This document shows, piece by piece, positions 23,542 to 38,500 of a DNA stretch of 64,000 bases. Below the pieces are notes generated by a model. The model did no database searches. It saw only the letters and a program-made list of their open reading frames with translations, and was not told the origin of the DNA. Both the position numbers and the translations under genes were made by a program. The stretch is from Mactra quadrangularis (lineage: Eukaryota > Mollusca > Bivalvia > Venerida > Mactridae). Where the stretch lies: assembly GCA_025267735.1 (NCBI GenBank), contig CM046304.1, positions 13,206,001-13,270,000 of the forward strand, written 5' to 3'. Position 1 is the stretch's first letter, and each line of letters opens with the position of its first letter.

Positions 23542-26500
23542 ATGATTCTACAATACCGTTCCATGATGAATAATTTGGCTTTATTATGTATATTTGTCAT
23601 CAGTGCAGGTACGTTTTTTTCTCTTTTTAATTTGATTTGATTTACTCGTATGCAGTATAAAACTTAAATTTATTGAAATATAATAAGATAATATCATAAA
23701 GAAGAAAATTATTGCAAAAGGTATTAATATGTTTGTATCTTTGTTATCTATACTTGCATATGCACATGGGTGTGCTTGAATATTATTCAATAACATGTAT
23801 CTATATTCAGATGAAAGTTCTGATAAAACTTGTTTTTCATCAATATTTCAAAAATTATCTCTGTAAATTAATCACTGTAGTGGAGGTCTGGATACAGGGA
23901 TATTGTTCTAGTAATGTATAACCTCAAAAATATGAATCCGGAATTTTCTGTTTTGATTTCTAAAATAATCACTACCTGATCTCTTTTTGAACATTCAAAT
24001 TGATGGGTTAGTGCCAAATTAGTCTAACTAAGAGTAAATAAAGGAGGGTGTTGACTAGTTTTGACTTATTGTTAGGCAAAAAAATACTTGAAAAATCTGG
24101 AAACGGCAAGTGTAGAATTTGAACTTGATTGATGGAAAGTTAAGCTACCGCACACAGTGACAGTCTGTATTCTTGTGTGTGATATAGCAGAGATCTGTTA
24201 TATAGGCCTCCTTAGTGATAGAAGACTTTTGAAGTCCAAAATACTTAGATAGAAAAAGGGTACCTGTGTTTTAAACCCAATACCATTTATTTCAATGGTT
24301 CTGGTTGCAGAAATTGTATTGGAATTTTTCTAGAATTACAGGTTTAAAATATCCATGATTAATATATGGAATATTTGAATGGTTTAGATGAATGTTTTAA
24401 AGTATTGATTTCTCCCTCATTTATCTGACTCACTGACGAGTATACCTGTATATGATCAATCTTGTTGTTGTTTGGTGACATGATAGAACATGATACAGTC
24501 TGTTTACGTTCACTCGAATTCGGACGGGACATCCAAAATAGCTCGAGCGAACGCGATTTCGAATGAACGTGTCGTCGATCTGCCATCTTGTTTTCTCTGT
24601 AATTTTTTCACATCGTGATATTCACTTTCATGGTGAGGTCTCGCATTATTACTATATTAGATGTTTTTTACTCTAATTTTGAGTTTGACTCATAGACATG
24701 TACGTATTATTTCACTGGCGTTATTTCTCTTATTTTATGTATGCTTGATATGTGTATTTAACATAAAATGATGTTAACAATATGATTGAATTTGATGATG
24801 TCAATGTCCTCAAATTTGACCTTTCTTTGTTTAAATACATTTTCTTTAAAAAACTCATTTTGTTTCTGCTATCGTTCTTATGTGAATATTACCAGGGATT
24901 CTATATAACAGGGATTTGTAACGAAGTGATTTTTTGAATTTTCTCGGTCGTCAATGTCTATAACTGGCTGAAGCAGGCTGTACAAACTATTCCAGAGTTT
25001 AAAAACTTGATTTATGTTTTTGTACCTGTCTTCCATGCGACTTGTGAATGTTTCGGGAGTTTTTGACAAAAAACTGTTGCATTTATGACCGAAAATATGA
25101 CTTTAATTAAAGTGTGAAAATGAGCCTAAAAATGGCAGATCGGCGAAAAATGCATTATTTTGTGAAACAGTATGTGAGCGTTATTTACCTCAAAATCGTC
25201 TAGAAACACATTTTTCCTAACATTTATGTCAATTTTAATGGTACTGGTACACCATTTCATGTGAATATCTTTATTTAAACTTGTTATACTTGTTTTCCGT
25301 ATTGGCCGAAATAATAGCGACGACAGTGAAATTTGATGACAATCTATTACATTTACTTATCGTTACAAATCCCTGTTATAAAGAATCCCTGATATTACTT
25401 TATATGCATGTACGCGATTTACGATTATTTTGTGTAGAATATGTAACTTTAGTGGATTTAAAATAAAAATATCCTTTTGGTTGATCTTGCTTTTATCTAA
25501 CATAAACTCATCCTACCTCGTACTGTCTTAAATTTGATTCGATTTAATCTGCATAAAATATGCTGTACTTGTACATGTAAGTAAGATTTCAGCATGGGTA
25601 ATTCAATGTCATCCTCTTAAATCTGTTAAAGGCTGTCAGTAATTCAGGTTCGAATCCGTCACTAATAACGATAGTACGTATATAGATTCACTTAAATTAG
25701 ATTTTACACGTTGTGATTCGTATAAATTAAACAAGATTTGTTAACAAATCTTGGCTTCTACATTTTCACAGTTTGAGTTATTTTGATAAGTTTTCAATAT
25801 AATGGCTAGTGACCCGTCAAACAAAAGGCTATTCATCGGATATATAATGATATCTGGCCGCGAAAGGTGTGAAAATTTTCAAAAACAATACTTTGAGAAA
25901 TCGCGTAATTTTCAAGTATAATGGACGGGACTCGAAATCTACCTCGAGGTAACGTAAAATACGAGTCATCGCATATTGAGTGTATGTTATACCCCCGCTA
26001 CACCAAACTCGTTCTCACTACGTTCTGAAAATATTGGACCGTACGAGCTCCAACTGTGTGCAAAAGGACTGGACGTAGTTGCAACTTTCTACGGTCTGTG
26101 TTCGAACTTTATGGACGAGCTCGAACGGGGTTGAACGGGAATGGGGTTTCAGAACTTTGAGTCGACTCAAAATTTTTTTCGGCCACCCCGTTCTGCAATT
26201 AGACTGAGTGACATCGTACTGACAACGGACAGGACGTTCTGCGAACGGAATTGCCGTACTAGCATCGTACTCGGGACGTGCCTTGTCGTAGTTCGATCGG
26301 GCCACAATTTGCAGTACGTTTACACACCGACCCGTTTGTAACTCGTTCATTCCGTTTGCACACAGACTTAACTCGACTTAGTTACGTCCATAGTGCGTTG
26401 CTATCCCGTCTAAATGCACAAAAACAAAGTACAAAGTTCTGAACTAGTTTGCAACACATTTACACAGAGTTCTTAAAGTTTGCAGTAGGTTCTCGGTACG

Positions 26501-29500
26501 TTCTACTCGTTTTTAGTAAGTATATGCCTTCGTATGCAGTTCGTACCACGTCCATAACGTCTACAGTACGATCTGACAAGGTTTGGTATAAATACAGACC
26601 ATTTCTCACCAAGTTATCATCTGGGCCCAAGCTCTTACCCTAGAACAATGGAAGTCGTTAATGCTTTGAATGTTGGCTTTGTACTCTTTTTTTTGGAAGC
26701 GGAGCAAGAATACAATTACATGGTAGAGGAGAATCACCCTCATTTGTATTGACTGGCTCAGGAGTCTTAGTATCTTGTGGCTTATATTGAGGCTGGTCTT
26801 CAAGAACTTCAAATGTGCAGGTGATTTTGGATCGTTTGGAAGCGATTGTCTTTACACGCACCGTCTGTCTGGTTCTGCTCATTTTGTGGAGGCATGATGG
26901 TCACAGTGTTGCTTGACGAATTGTGTCCTCAAAGCTTAGGGCGCGGAACGAGAATTAGAACGGGAAGAAACGTCCTGGGTATTTATAGCAATCGGGTCAG
27001 AACGTGACGTTATTACGTTCAAAACGCACTAAGATTGAGATAAGAACGTACTTAAAACGAGTTGAACTGTCTTAAACGGGATGGTCAAGTGAAAAGGAGT
27101 TTAGAAGAACTAGTTATGAACGGGTTAAAACTGACTACGAACGGGTTTGGACTAGTATGAGACTGTGTCTCGTGACGAGAACGTGCGACTTTACCCGATT
27201 TAAACTCGATACAAACGGACTACAGACGGGATAAAAACGGATTGCACGCAACGGGAACTGGTTCTGAACGAACTATGATCGTATAGCTGATATTTTTCGA
27301 CTTAAACGGCACGTTCTAACTCGTTCACAACCAGTTTCGCGATATTTTTAGGACGGGGTCGAACGTTCTGAGAACTAGTTTGGTGTAACGGGGCCTTTAA
27401 AAATGAACTTAAACTAATAAAAAGGGAAATACGGACGTTACTATTGTGTTTGATTTGTTACTAGATATTATTCCATTGATCATAATATCATAAATACGTC
27501 TGATTAAATGTCAGCTATTATCAACATAATCATATTAGTTGAAACAATAATTATCATTTATGAAGTATAGCAAATTCATAGTTGATGGATTTTTTGGATT
27601 AACTAATTTATTATCTAATTGCCTTTACTGGTTGCCAAGCGTTAATCGGAGTTCCATTAGGGATATTATAGATACATGTATAAATGCTAACGATTTGTTT
27701 ACTCTTATTTGACATTTCCAAATGATGTATTTTATTGCCTTTATTTTTGTCATTATGGCGACTGGCATTTTGAATACTCCGACACAATGAACTTTTTACA
27801 CAAGAAGGTTATGCCAGCTTGGTATTCTCCGTTGACGCCTTATAAATATCACATTCAGAATAAACTCAGCACGATTTTGATTAATATGGCAAACCTTTAC
27901 AGTGTTGTATGAGAAATATCTGAATGAATGTCACAGGGTAAGAAAAATATGCAGTCTGACCGGGACTCTAACCCAGGACCTCTCGCTTACAGGGCAAGTG
28001 CTCTCCCGACTGAGCTATCCGGCTGCTTACATTTGTACATACCCTTCTCCCCATAATGTGAACAGGTGAGTGCCGTTACATACTCCTCCACGAACTGGAA
28101 ACGCGTCTCGAATTTCAGATCACCAGGCCGTTTAAGAAGCAGTTATTTTATTACAAGCGTTTCTTAACTTACCAAGTAATTGTCACCTTCCCACGTTGTT
28201 CACCAAATGTCACAGGATTAATTTTACTTTACAACTTCCACTTTATGATTTATCCCATAGTGTATTCATAATATGATGTTGTCAATTATACGTCTATTTA
28301 CACGTACAGTCCAACTTGTGCTAACGGCCATCTCCGAATAGCGGGCACCTGCGGACAGTGGCCATTCCTATTTGCCCCGACCGAAAACGCTCTTAAAAAG
28401 GCCGTGAATAACTGCCACCTGTCGACTGCGACCAGCGGCCAGTCGAAACCATCCCCGCGGCCAGTTTAGAACTGTGAACAACAGCCAGACGATTGTTTGA
28501 AGACAGTATTTCGTGTAAAGGCGATTTCGAAAGCAGGCCGTCATTTTTGTTAAAGTTAAGCTAAAAACCCGTAATCCGATGTTTTCCGTATTTTTCGTAA
28601 ACAAACCATCTCGAGTACGATATTATTAGTTATAATCAAGCTGTAGACAATTTTCGCATCACCATATTATAAAATAATGTATCCCTTTATTGTTTTTTTT
28701 TTGTAAATCGGGAGTAAATTACGTCATGTGATGACACTTTGTTAATTAGTTTTGAATGTTTGGAGACTCCACTAGGTTTGTTTTTCACACGTTCGGCAGT
28801 TAGATAAATGTTTGTGACACACTGTTAATTCCTAAATTCGTTCAACTGTGACCGCTGTATACAGATAAATTGACAACTGGGATAAGATTGAAATACTATA
28901 CCAAAGGTCACAGTAATGAGAATTTGTAGAGTGCATTCGTTAATGTTGAGGGTATAGCATTAAATGTTGCTGCAAACAAAAAATCACTGATTTCTTTGTT
29001 TTAGTCATTCTTTGTTCAAAATGTTGTTTTTTTCATTTATTGTCACAATTTCAATAATGACTATGCGAATAATGAATTAAGATTGAAAATAAACTCACTT
29101 TTAATTTTTGATTATTAATTCATGTTAATTATGAACTCTGTCTCTCTAGTCTGACCAAACATGGCCCGTTTGTTCCTCCATCCCAACCAAGGCCACATGT
29201 GAACAAAGGCCACTTTTCTCTTTTCCCTTGGCTGGCCGTTGTTCACAGGTTGGACTGTACATTGTAAACGTCATTCATGTAGTACATGAACATACTTTTT
29301 GGTAATATTCATATTATCATTTTTATACTATTATTATGCACATCCTGCGCGTAAGAAGTATCTGAATATATGGTCCGCAGATGTGGTGGGTGCGGGAGGG
29401 GTGTGCCCTCCTGCCGGTCGAAGTTTTCTCTGAATGTAAGCCTCTGACACTTGATTTCCAGCTCTTTCAGCACCACCTGTTTAAGAACAAATTTTTGTAT

Positions 29501-32500
29501 TATAACGAGACCTCAAGATGTTCAATAGGTGTCATGAAAAATTAACTCACGGTCCCATTGCAGCTGCTTGCCAGAATATTGGGGCCGCGGCCCCTGCGGC
29601 CCCTGCGGCCCCTGCTCCTACGCGCCTGTGATATTTATATGTATGGTATGTGTATTTGTAATATTGTAAGTAAATGTATTTGTTATGCTCTGCTCTAATA
29701 GAGGAAATAAATAAATAAAAATGCATATTATGAATATCAGAACTTTGTATTATGCATTAGCACTGAAGTAAATCTCCGTAAACAGATATCCTGTAGAGCG
29801 TTGTCAGGATCTCTAAGGTTCGCATGGAGGGTCACGTCGAGATGACCTTTATGTTGACTAATCAATGCGTAAATTTCATCTAGACGAAACACTATTAATA
29901 GCATTCTAATTTTGTATTTTTATTTTATACCAAGGTTTGCGAGCTAATTTGACAGCGGTATTATTCACAGTATGCGATTGTAAACAAGTTACTAAACATA
30001 ACGATTTCGTCATGAATATTATAGTGAGAAAAGGTCACATGAACGTGACCCTCATTAGAAAAAGGCCAGATCTAAATTAGCGAGTTGGCGAGCGGAAAAT
30101 GTTAGATAGGGGTTTAATCAGATCGCAGTAAAGTATAAAGTGTGTAATATATAGTACTGGGTATAAACGTTGCAATAATTGTTCATTATTGTAAATATTC
30201 ACAAACTCAACAGTGTTGGTAATAGGGATAAAATATCGAAATACATTACGTATAAATACATGTGGTTTCATGTCATGAAACACGTATGTAATGAAATAAT
30301 TGCTTCAATTAATGTCATTATATCACATGTATTCTCAGCAAATGACGCAATCCATAACATTATTTACCATCTGTGGTATGAATAGACAGAAATGTCATAT
30401 GTACCACTCCGTCCGTTTAACACCGTTAATTTCTTTTTGTCATTTGTTTGTAGCGTCCCATAACAAAAAATAACCTGAAAACATCTCCCTCGTGGCTTTT
30501 CGACAGTGTAGGAAGTCTGTCTTTTTGACTGTTGCTGTTCCTCAAATGTTTTCAGTCTCATTTTAAAAATTGATCTTGTTAAATGTTCATCTAACAGTTT
30601 CATGTTAAAACCCAATAACTATGTCATATGTGCATTATTCAATGTGTTTTAAAAAACTATGTTAACAATTTACGGTAGAAAGATATTCAACCATTCTTTT
30701 TTATACATAGGCCTACAGTCCTACGTACTCAATTGATTTCATACTTAATAGAGAAGCAATTGTTAGTAATTAATCGCAACCATTTTTGTTAGTAGATCAA
30801 AAACAATTAATTTGCCTATTCCACTCCGTCTCTTTGAACATTGCAACAAAATATTAGCTGTAAATTTGAAATCATGTATAGAGGCGAGACATACATGTAC
30901 TGTTTTTGGTACTGTATGTAAAACAAGTATCAGCATTTCCAAAAATGCTTGAAATCGTCGTTTAGCCGTGTATTCTCCTTTGAGTAAAAAGATTCAAGTA
31001 ATATGCGTCAGCGTTTAAAACCGTCCCAAATCCATTTATAGAATACAGAGCGTTTCATTGATTCTAAACACTGAAAGACCAGATTAAAACCATCGAATGA
31101 ACATGTGCTGTCCAGACATGTTCCGACTGCGCACATACAAAAGAATTTTTATGGTAGATTTCACAATTCACCTGTTCATTTTGGCATTTAGAAACTAAAT
31201 TTATTTGATTAACAAGCCGGATTATTCTATTTAAGACCATGTTCTGCCCACATTCCGGCAGTTAATCGAACGTTCAAATTTATTTATTAATTAACTCGCT
31301 CGGAATTAGGGAAGAACTGTTTGTTTTGTTTTAACAAATGCAAGCTTTTTTTAAGAAATGAACATGTTACAATTAGTTATGCATGTTTTTTTGGTCTTAT
31401 ATTGCAACTTTATTGAAACTGGTACTCATTCATATATCAATAATGGTATTTTCTGGTAGTACAAACAGGTAACCCGACAAAACACAGCGTCGACGAGTTC
31501 ATACACGCACCCCTATTTTTTCATCACGTTTCAATGCATCGTTTTGATTGGCTTAAGGCAACCGGTGTCGACACAAAAGTGCTCAAATCTTGATAAGTGT
31601 CTATATCGTCGGTCAGGACCGACGATAATGCTCTAGAAGTAAACGGCGCGTATGCTTTCCCGAAAAAGGCAGAATGAACTACTTTGCTCGTAGTTTCGGA
31701 ATTGACGATGTCTACTAGTATCAAGTTAGTATTAGCTCGATTGTGAAACTAGTTATTACAACTTAGATTAGTCAATTTTGAGTCCGCTCCTGGTACCCCC
31801 AATACTGAGCTGGTTTGGTAAAGCTTTTTGTTCAAGGAAACAACGGTGTTGGTCTTGGATGAGATTCGAACCGACGTGGACTGGCAATGGCGATCCAATG
31901 ATTTGCAGTCCGACGTCTTAACCGTTCGGCAACGCCCGCTCCTTAAAGTATCAATTCAGTGTTCTTTTTCTATTTAGTTACATGTTATACTGTGGAGGAA
32001 GACTTCGAGTATCTTGAAAGAAGATTTAATGGTGAAGAATGGATAACGACTGAAGTTCCAGAGCTAACAGAAGGTTTGTTGTCTACTGAATTACTTGAAT
32101 TACTAAACATAATTGCTGTTGTATCAATACGTAACCATGTTAAGTTGGGTTCCAAAGGAATAGGTTCAATTCTATGCTGTGGATCGTTGAGCAAGTGGCA
32201 ATCCGATCCGAACCACGATTCATTTGTAGCGATTCACGAATCGAACCACGAATCACATGCTAATTGAAAAGCATACAGGAATTCGTGTATTAACAAAAAA
32301 AGTGAAAAATTACCTAAGCTTTTACTAAATGGGAAACCATGTACTCCATACATTACTATCAGACGTTTTATGGGCATTTTCAGTGATAACATTTTTGTTT
32401 AAATGGGTATCAATCGGAATTTTGACGCAAGATAATTTGGTCCCTATTTGGTCGCCTTCAGGCCGGCGGTAAATGAATTAGAGAATCACCGAGCTAACGG

Positions 32501-35500
32501 CCTGTGGTCATAACGATTTCCATACACAATAGTTTGATTCAACACGAATTAATGATAGCAATGTCTATTTTCATTATACTTTGTTAACAGTATACTGACC
32601 TTATTCGCTTCCAAACTGTACGTTCGTTCAAATTATATGCTGATATCAATTAAATGTATGTTTTATTGGGTACTTGTATATAATTATCAATGTTTAGTTT
32701 TGTTAATGTCATCATTTTATTAATATTTTGTTTCACTTTAGAACCAGATGACTGGCCAGATGGTTCATATACATTATTGATGTCAAAACATGGCTGTCCA
32801 GCAGGAAGATGGAACATGGGTTATTTGTCTTTTACTTGGAAAACTTCTCATATCATCTTCTCTCATGATGACAAGGAACAATGTAATGATTACATCAATC
32901 TACATAGAAACAACACTGGATGTCGTCGTCTTCTCTCAGAGGAATCTTGGCCAAACTCTCCCAGTAACTTGTATGGACCATATAATCTATATAAAATGAC
33001 GTTGAATTTCTGTCAGAGATCAAATACTTCAGCAAGTAATGCTACTAACAATTCATGGCCTCGGGAAACATTCCGTTTATTTGATGCAAATGCTACTTGT
33101 CCAGAAGGTATTTATATAAAAATTCTAATCGATGTTTCATAAATTATTTACTGTTACATTCATCCTTTATCTCAAAATTTTGAATAAAAAATTAATGAAA
33201 GCTACTCTCCATAAACAGTCATTAAGGACAGAAGCCATCAGTATTTATAATAATCAAATGAAAGCTTTCAACTCAGTACATTTTTATATTTTACCTATAA
33301 TATTTAAAGTTCTTATTTGCAAATACTTTCAACAATGCTGAAATGTTACAGCAGAATACAACTGCATAATAACATTAAACAGTCTATTATTTCATCGTTC
33401 AGATATCATCAATTCAGCTATGACCAATACACACCAAAACAAACACTATAAAATAAGGTTTTAAAAAATATAAGGAAAGCGTAAAGGGAGAACTTTAAAA
33501 TAAACAGGTTTATTCTTTATCTTTCAGGCTTCTACAATAATAGTCTTGTCCTTACGTTACCATCAACTAGAAAATGGACATCAAATGGATTTTTGCCGAG
33601 TTTTGAAATTGTGGCCAATGCAAGTTACCATAGTAAGTAATTTTGTCTATTAAGTTGATTCCTGTTTCACTGTGAGCCGTCTAAAATGGTAATCTGTATT
33701 TGTTTAAGCGTCTGAACAAGATATGTTACGTTGCTAAATGTGCAAATATGCCAAAAAATATTCATATCGCATTATGAGCAAACTAATATTACCAAATGTC
33801 AATTTAGTTTCTTACAAATCTATATAATAAAAATATAAACACTTATAAATTTGAATTTCATATTTGTACCATCGTCTTTTGTTGTAACATCATATGTCAA
33901 TGTGTCATTACAGTTGTTCTCTGTGTCTTTATTGTGTCCTACGGCGCTCTCCAACAAGTTTGTCTTATAATTTTCAGCTGTAGTGACCCTTGGAGTATGT
34001 GTGCGAGTGTTAAGTCATGAAGAAAATTCAACATCCAGTGATTTAAATGACATTTTTTCAACTACCGTTAATGACACTCATCATTCAGCTGATGATTTGT
34101 CAAGGGACTATTTCAAACCAATCAAATCAGCTTTCATTCTTCTCAAGGTAAATGATTATAAAGAATAAATTGAAATATATATATGATTTACTATGATTGA
34201 ATTTAAAAATTATAACAAAACTCATTATATTCTTTATTCCGACAGATTTTTTAATTATAAACGTATCGCTTGATTTCGTGCAACGAAAAGTGATAATTCG
34301 GAAAGGATGTCCACACAAACTGATGTTACACTGTACGACTCGTCAGATAATAAAGTCTTGACAAATATATACCCGAGTCATCACTTTTATGCATAGCACT
34401 TTTTGTGATTGAAGCATGTTTTATTGCAAAAGTATTAATAATCGAGTTATGTAATAAGTATGCATTGCTTATCATTCACTGTTCGTCGTGACATTTACCA
34501 ACGTAGTCCAGTTTATTGTATTGAAGTTTGTAATGTTAAAACTAAATCCAAGTATACTGAACATGGTCACAACCTATATGAATTAAATCAACTTTGTTTT
34601 ATTCACTGCATTGTTATGTTATAAATTTATTTATAGGACGGAGATACACAATGTCCATATATTAGTGCCTATAATGTTACAACAGAGATAATATCACTGG
34701 CAGATGACAATGATGCAAAAGAAAATGTAACGATTTTATTCCAAGTTTGTTTTTATCATCCAGAGTATGGTAAGATATATTTCATGTTTATGGATGTTTT
34801 TTCATGGCTTGCAATTGTGAAAGAAGCTGTAACATGTTATTTAAATGTGATTTATTCTCATCGCACGACTTTACATTCGGTTAAATATTTTGATAGGGAT
34901 AGCGATGCGAAGTCAATTCTATATCAAGAAAAATATGTAAATGCTGACAAAACTTCTGTTAAATTTTCATTAAATATTTTTGTATGTTACGTAGATTATC
35001 ATTCTAAGACTATTTTCACTATTACAGTTCTTCTTCATTACAGATCCAGAGGAGTACAACAACGACTTTGACGGTATTATAACATTATCTTTATTTGTAA
35101 GAACATGTCTCAAATATTTGAACAAGAAATGTGCATTAGACTTATAAACTGCAATTCAATAAGTTTCTTTAAGGTTTATACCAAGTGTGTAACAACTCGT
35201 TTGTCTTGATCAGCACAAATAGTGAAAAGTAGCAATCCTTTAGAGACTAAGATGGTCGGTTTCAGAAAATGATTAAGCAGAAATAATTAATGTAGCATTG
35301 GCTCTATGATAATATAAAGATATAAATCGGTGAGGTTTATGTAATGCAGACAGATCAACTTATACTACGACAAACATAAATTCATATTAAAAAGTTGTCT
35401 GAAAACTAATAGCAATACTTACATTATGTACCTATACTTCAGGATATGAACTACCTACATTTAAAATAAAGTATATTGGTACAGCAGACCACAATGCAGA

Positions 35501-38500
35501 CCAAGGTAAGGTTTTGTTGTCAACGTTTTCTTTATTTCCACTTCGCCTTCAAATGCAAATTCACGGTATTACAATATTCGATAATATATGAAAGATGTAT
35601 GCTTTACGAGTATGTAAAATGGAATTAAATAGAAGATATACTTGATATATTTCATAATCGTACCCAGAGGCTATCAAAATTCTCCGTCTAGTTAGTTCCA
35701 GAATCGTGATAACCTCTGGGTACGAAAATGGATACAATTATACAGGTATAATACAGATATAATATGAGCTTCCCTTAATAACCATCACCTCCGATAGATC
35801 ATTACTTTCGTAATAAACAACAAACAAAAATATATATCATTTGGTTACAAGCCTTTAAGAGACCAACGATCTGCTACTGTGTATCAACATACTAAGTATT
35901 GATATGTCACTAATACATACATAAACATAAGAGTGAAATTATTCACTTTATTCTTACTATATATTGCATTTTAATGGCATCATGCATAAATATTTACAAA
36001 CTTAACATTTTAACTACATCTCGTTCACATAAAACAATAAACAGTAAATAAATAAAACTTGCAGATCTTTAATGTTCAATGTCCCAAGGCTGAATGACCA
36101 AACCGCTTCACCAATTTAGCGCGAAAACTCGTTCTACATTTACGCTACCTATCGGAGCTTTCAATCAAGGAAAAGTATTTTTCGTCTAATTCAACATTTA
36201 AAACGACGAAAATTCAATTTATCGTATGATTAAATCACGAAGTAAAATGATTTGTCGACTGTCTTATTATTTGTTTTGTTATTTTATTCATTGTGACATA
36301 CATAATGTCTAATTTGCCTTCTATAACGACAGATAGTGATGGTGATCGTGTCCACGCTTATGAAATGTATTGTACAGAAAACACAATATGCTGGATAGTA
36401 ATTGATATAGGAAGGACATTGTCGGTATCTGGAGTGATTCTCAGTGATGGTTGGTATCTAGAAATTATGTATTTTACTATAATACTGTTAATTTGTATAT
36501 GCTTAACACTAATAATAATTTGCGGTACACAAATATCTTGTAGTACACGTGTGTATGTTAAGAATAAAATGATAGATAGGTTTCACTTTATGCATATCAA
36601 ATTTGTTTTCATCAATAACGTTATCTGAAACAGAACAAATTTTCGAACAAATGTTACAACTTAATTGCTTTAATTGCAAATTAATCTTCTACTTGGTGTT
36701 CATGAACTATATCTTATTATTTTATTTACATGAAGTGTCGCGTAGCCTTGCAATATCATTTCCGCGTACAGGCGAAGATGCCTTTGGTTATATAAGTTAA
36801 GAAAGATTTAAAAGTCAAGCTATGAAAATCATAAGCGGTTAAAATAGAAAGTTGTTAATGGCAAAAAAGTTCTTGGTAGAGTATCGGGTGTTTCGTCAAC
36901 ACAATAAGTATTTATTGACATTGCATGTGGCCATATTTTTATTCATAATGATCTGCATTATCACCTAAGATATTGTTTTGCGAATTATTTTCATTCTAAC
37001 AGAAATTCCATATACAGCTCATATTAGTAATGACAAATGGTCGTTGATTAAATACGGTGGAATTGAAATCTTCAAGGACCAATATACGGCGTAAGTACAA
37101 TTAGAATACGATATTAACCACGTTTAGGCTACAAGTTTCATCGAGTTGTGTGTCACCCACTTTCATTCAGCAATGTATTTTATAAATCGTACAGAAACAC
37201 TGTTGTTCGAACATGTCTTTTTATTTCTTCTTCTTTCATTGTCCATCCTCGGTTAAAGTACATTAAACACTTTTTAGTGTTATTCCTCTTATGAAGTTAG
37301 TTTTGATTGTATTATCTGTAGGATTAAGACATTATTGCAGTGAGAAGATTGCACGTAGCATTTCTCGAGATGTTTGTGTCAAGGCTAAATACATTTGCGA
37401 ATAGCCTAAAATTTCCTAATTAGCTGCAGAAAAAGGTACTAACTGCTACCAACTGATTTGGGGTTAAATCCAACGAGTCTGCTTGTTGACTTTTACTTCT
37501 CCTGTTAAAAAAAGATGTACATTCTTTACATGAATATTAGGTTGCATTTATGTATGATAACCTATCATTGATATATCTTATGCTACAGTCCCATAAACAT
37601 AAAAATAGCCGTAAGGGCACCGTACGGGCGCCGTGCGACCAAGCATCGCAAGGCCCCGTACGAACTCTTGCGTACCCGTACGGACTGTTGCGTTTTTACC
37701 AGGGTCCGTGCGATGAGCCGTGGATACACGTATCAGTTTTAAAGTCAAATCGTGAACAAAACCGTGGCCAAGCATGGAATAAAATTGCATATCTTCCAGC
37801 TACGGCTCCGTACGGGTGTGTTGTTTTAAGCCATGTGTGTACAGTCACCTTAATAATCACGTGCGGCATGGTTACGTATAATTAAATTTTGTGCGATGTA
37901 TAGTATACACGCGTGCAACAGCTGATTTTAAATAAAATGAACGTTTATCGTCGCATGCATAAATAAATGTGTGATTGTATAAAAGAGCTACTGATAATTG
38001 TCTCATTAAAGCATTTTATGAAAAACTACTTTATTTGAATTAAAACGACAATTTTTACAATTGCGTCAAGATTACAGGCACTATACATGCATCTGTTAGA
38101 ATTCTCCACTTTGTCACTGGGGTTTGAAAATGCACAGCGCCCTTCATCGCCAGAAAAAATCGGGGCTATTGAGTGCAGAGGAATGGCGCAAAATGGTGAT
38201 GAGTTAATATGTTTTCAGCTTTTGTAAAGTACATCATTTTGAGAAAATGCATGTATGAAATGCAAATTTTGGCCTGAAATAGAAATGAATTAAATCTTGC
38301 TATGCTGCATATAATTTATGTCAGTCACTTAGTAGTGAAATAAGAACATCTTGAAAATGTCCAGTTGCGTTAATGTGAAAAATGTCATTTTCTTGCCCAT
38401 GTCGCATTAAGTAAAATATTAATTTAAGCGCCCGACATTTCGTTCTCATATGATACATTTATTATGTACAGTCCTATACTTAAATATAACTATCTGTTTC

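Larger units (their letters stand above)
25993..27393. mobile_element. TIR element with GTTCG/GAACG-rich ends in intron 1
   Basis: Ends CCCCGCTACACCAAACTCG and CTAGTTTGGTGTAACGGGG. The outer 600 bp or so on the left is dense in GTTCG, CGTAC and GTTCT words and the right part in GAACG/CGGGA words, i.e. long subterminal arrays in opposite orientation. The middle (26,600-27,000) differs in character and holds a minus-strand ORF with a TATA box. Target duplication not resolved. Confidence 0.75.

Noticed and set aside
35657..35728. MicroRNA precursor
   Set aside because: The stem is only about 18 bp and starts with transposon-like symmetric ends; a mini-MITE is more likely.
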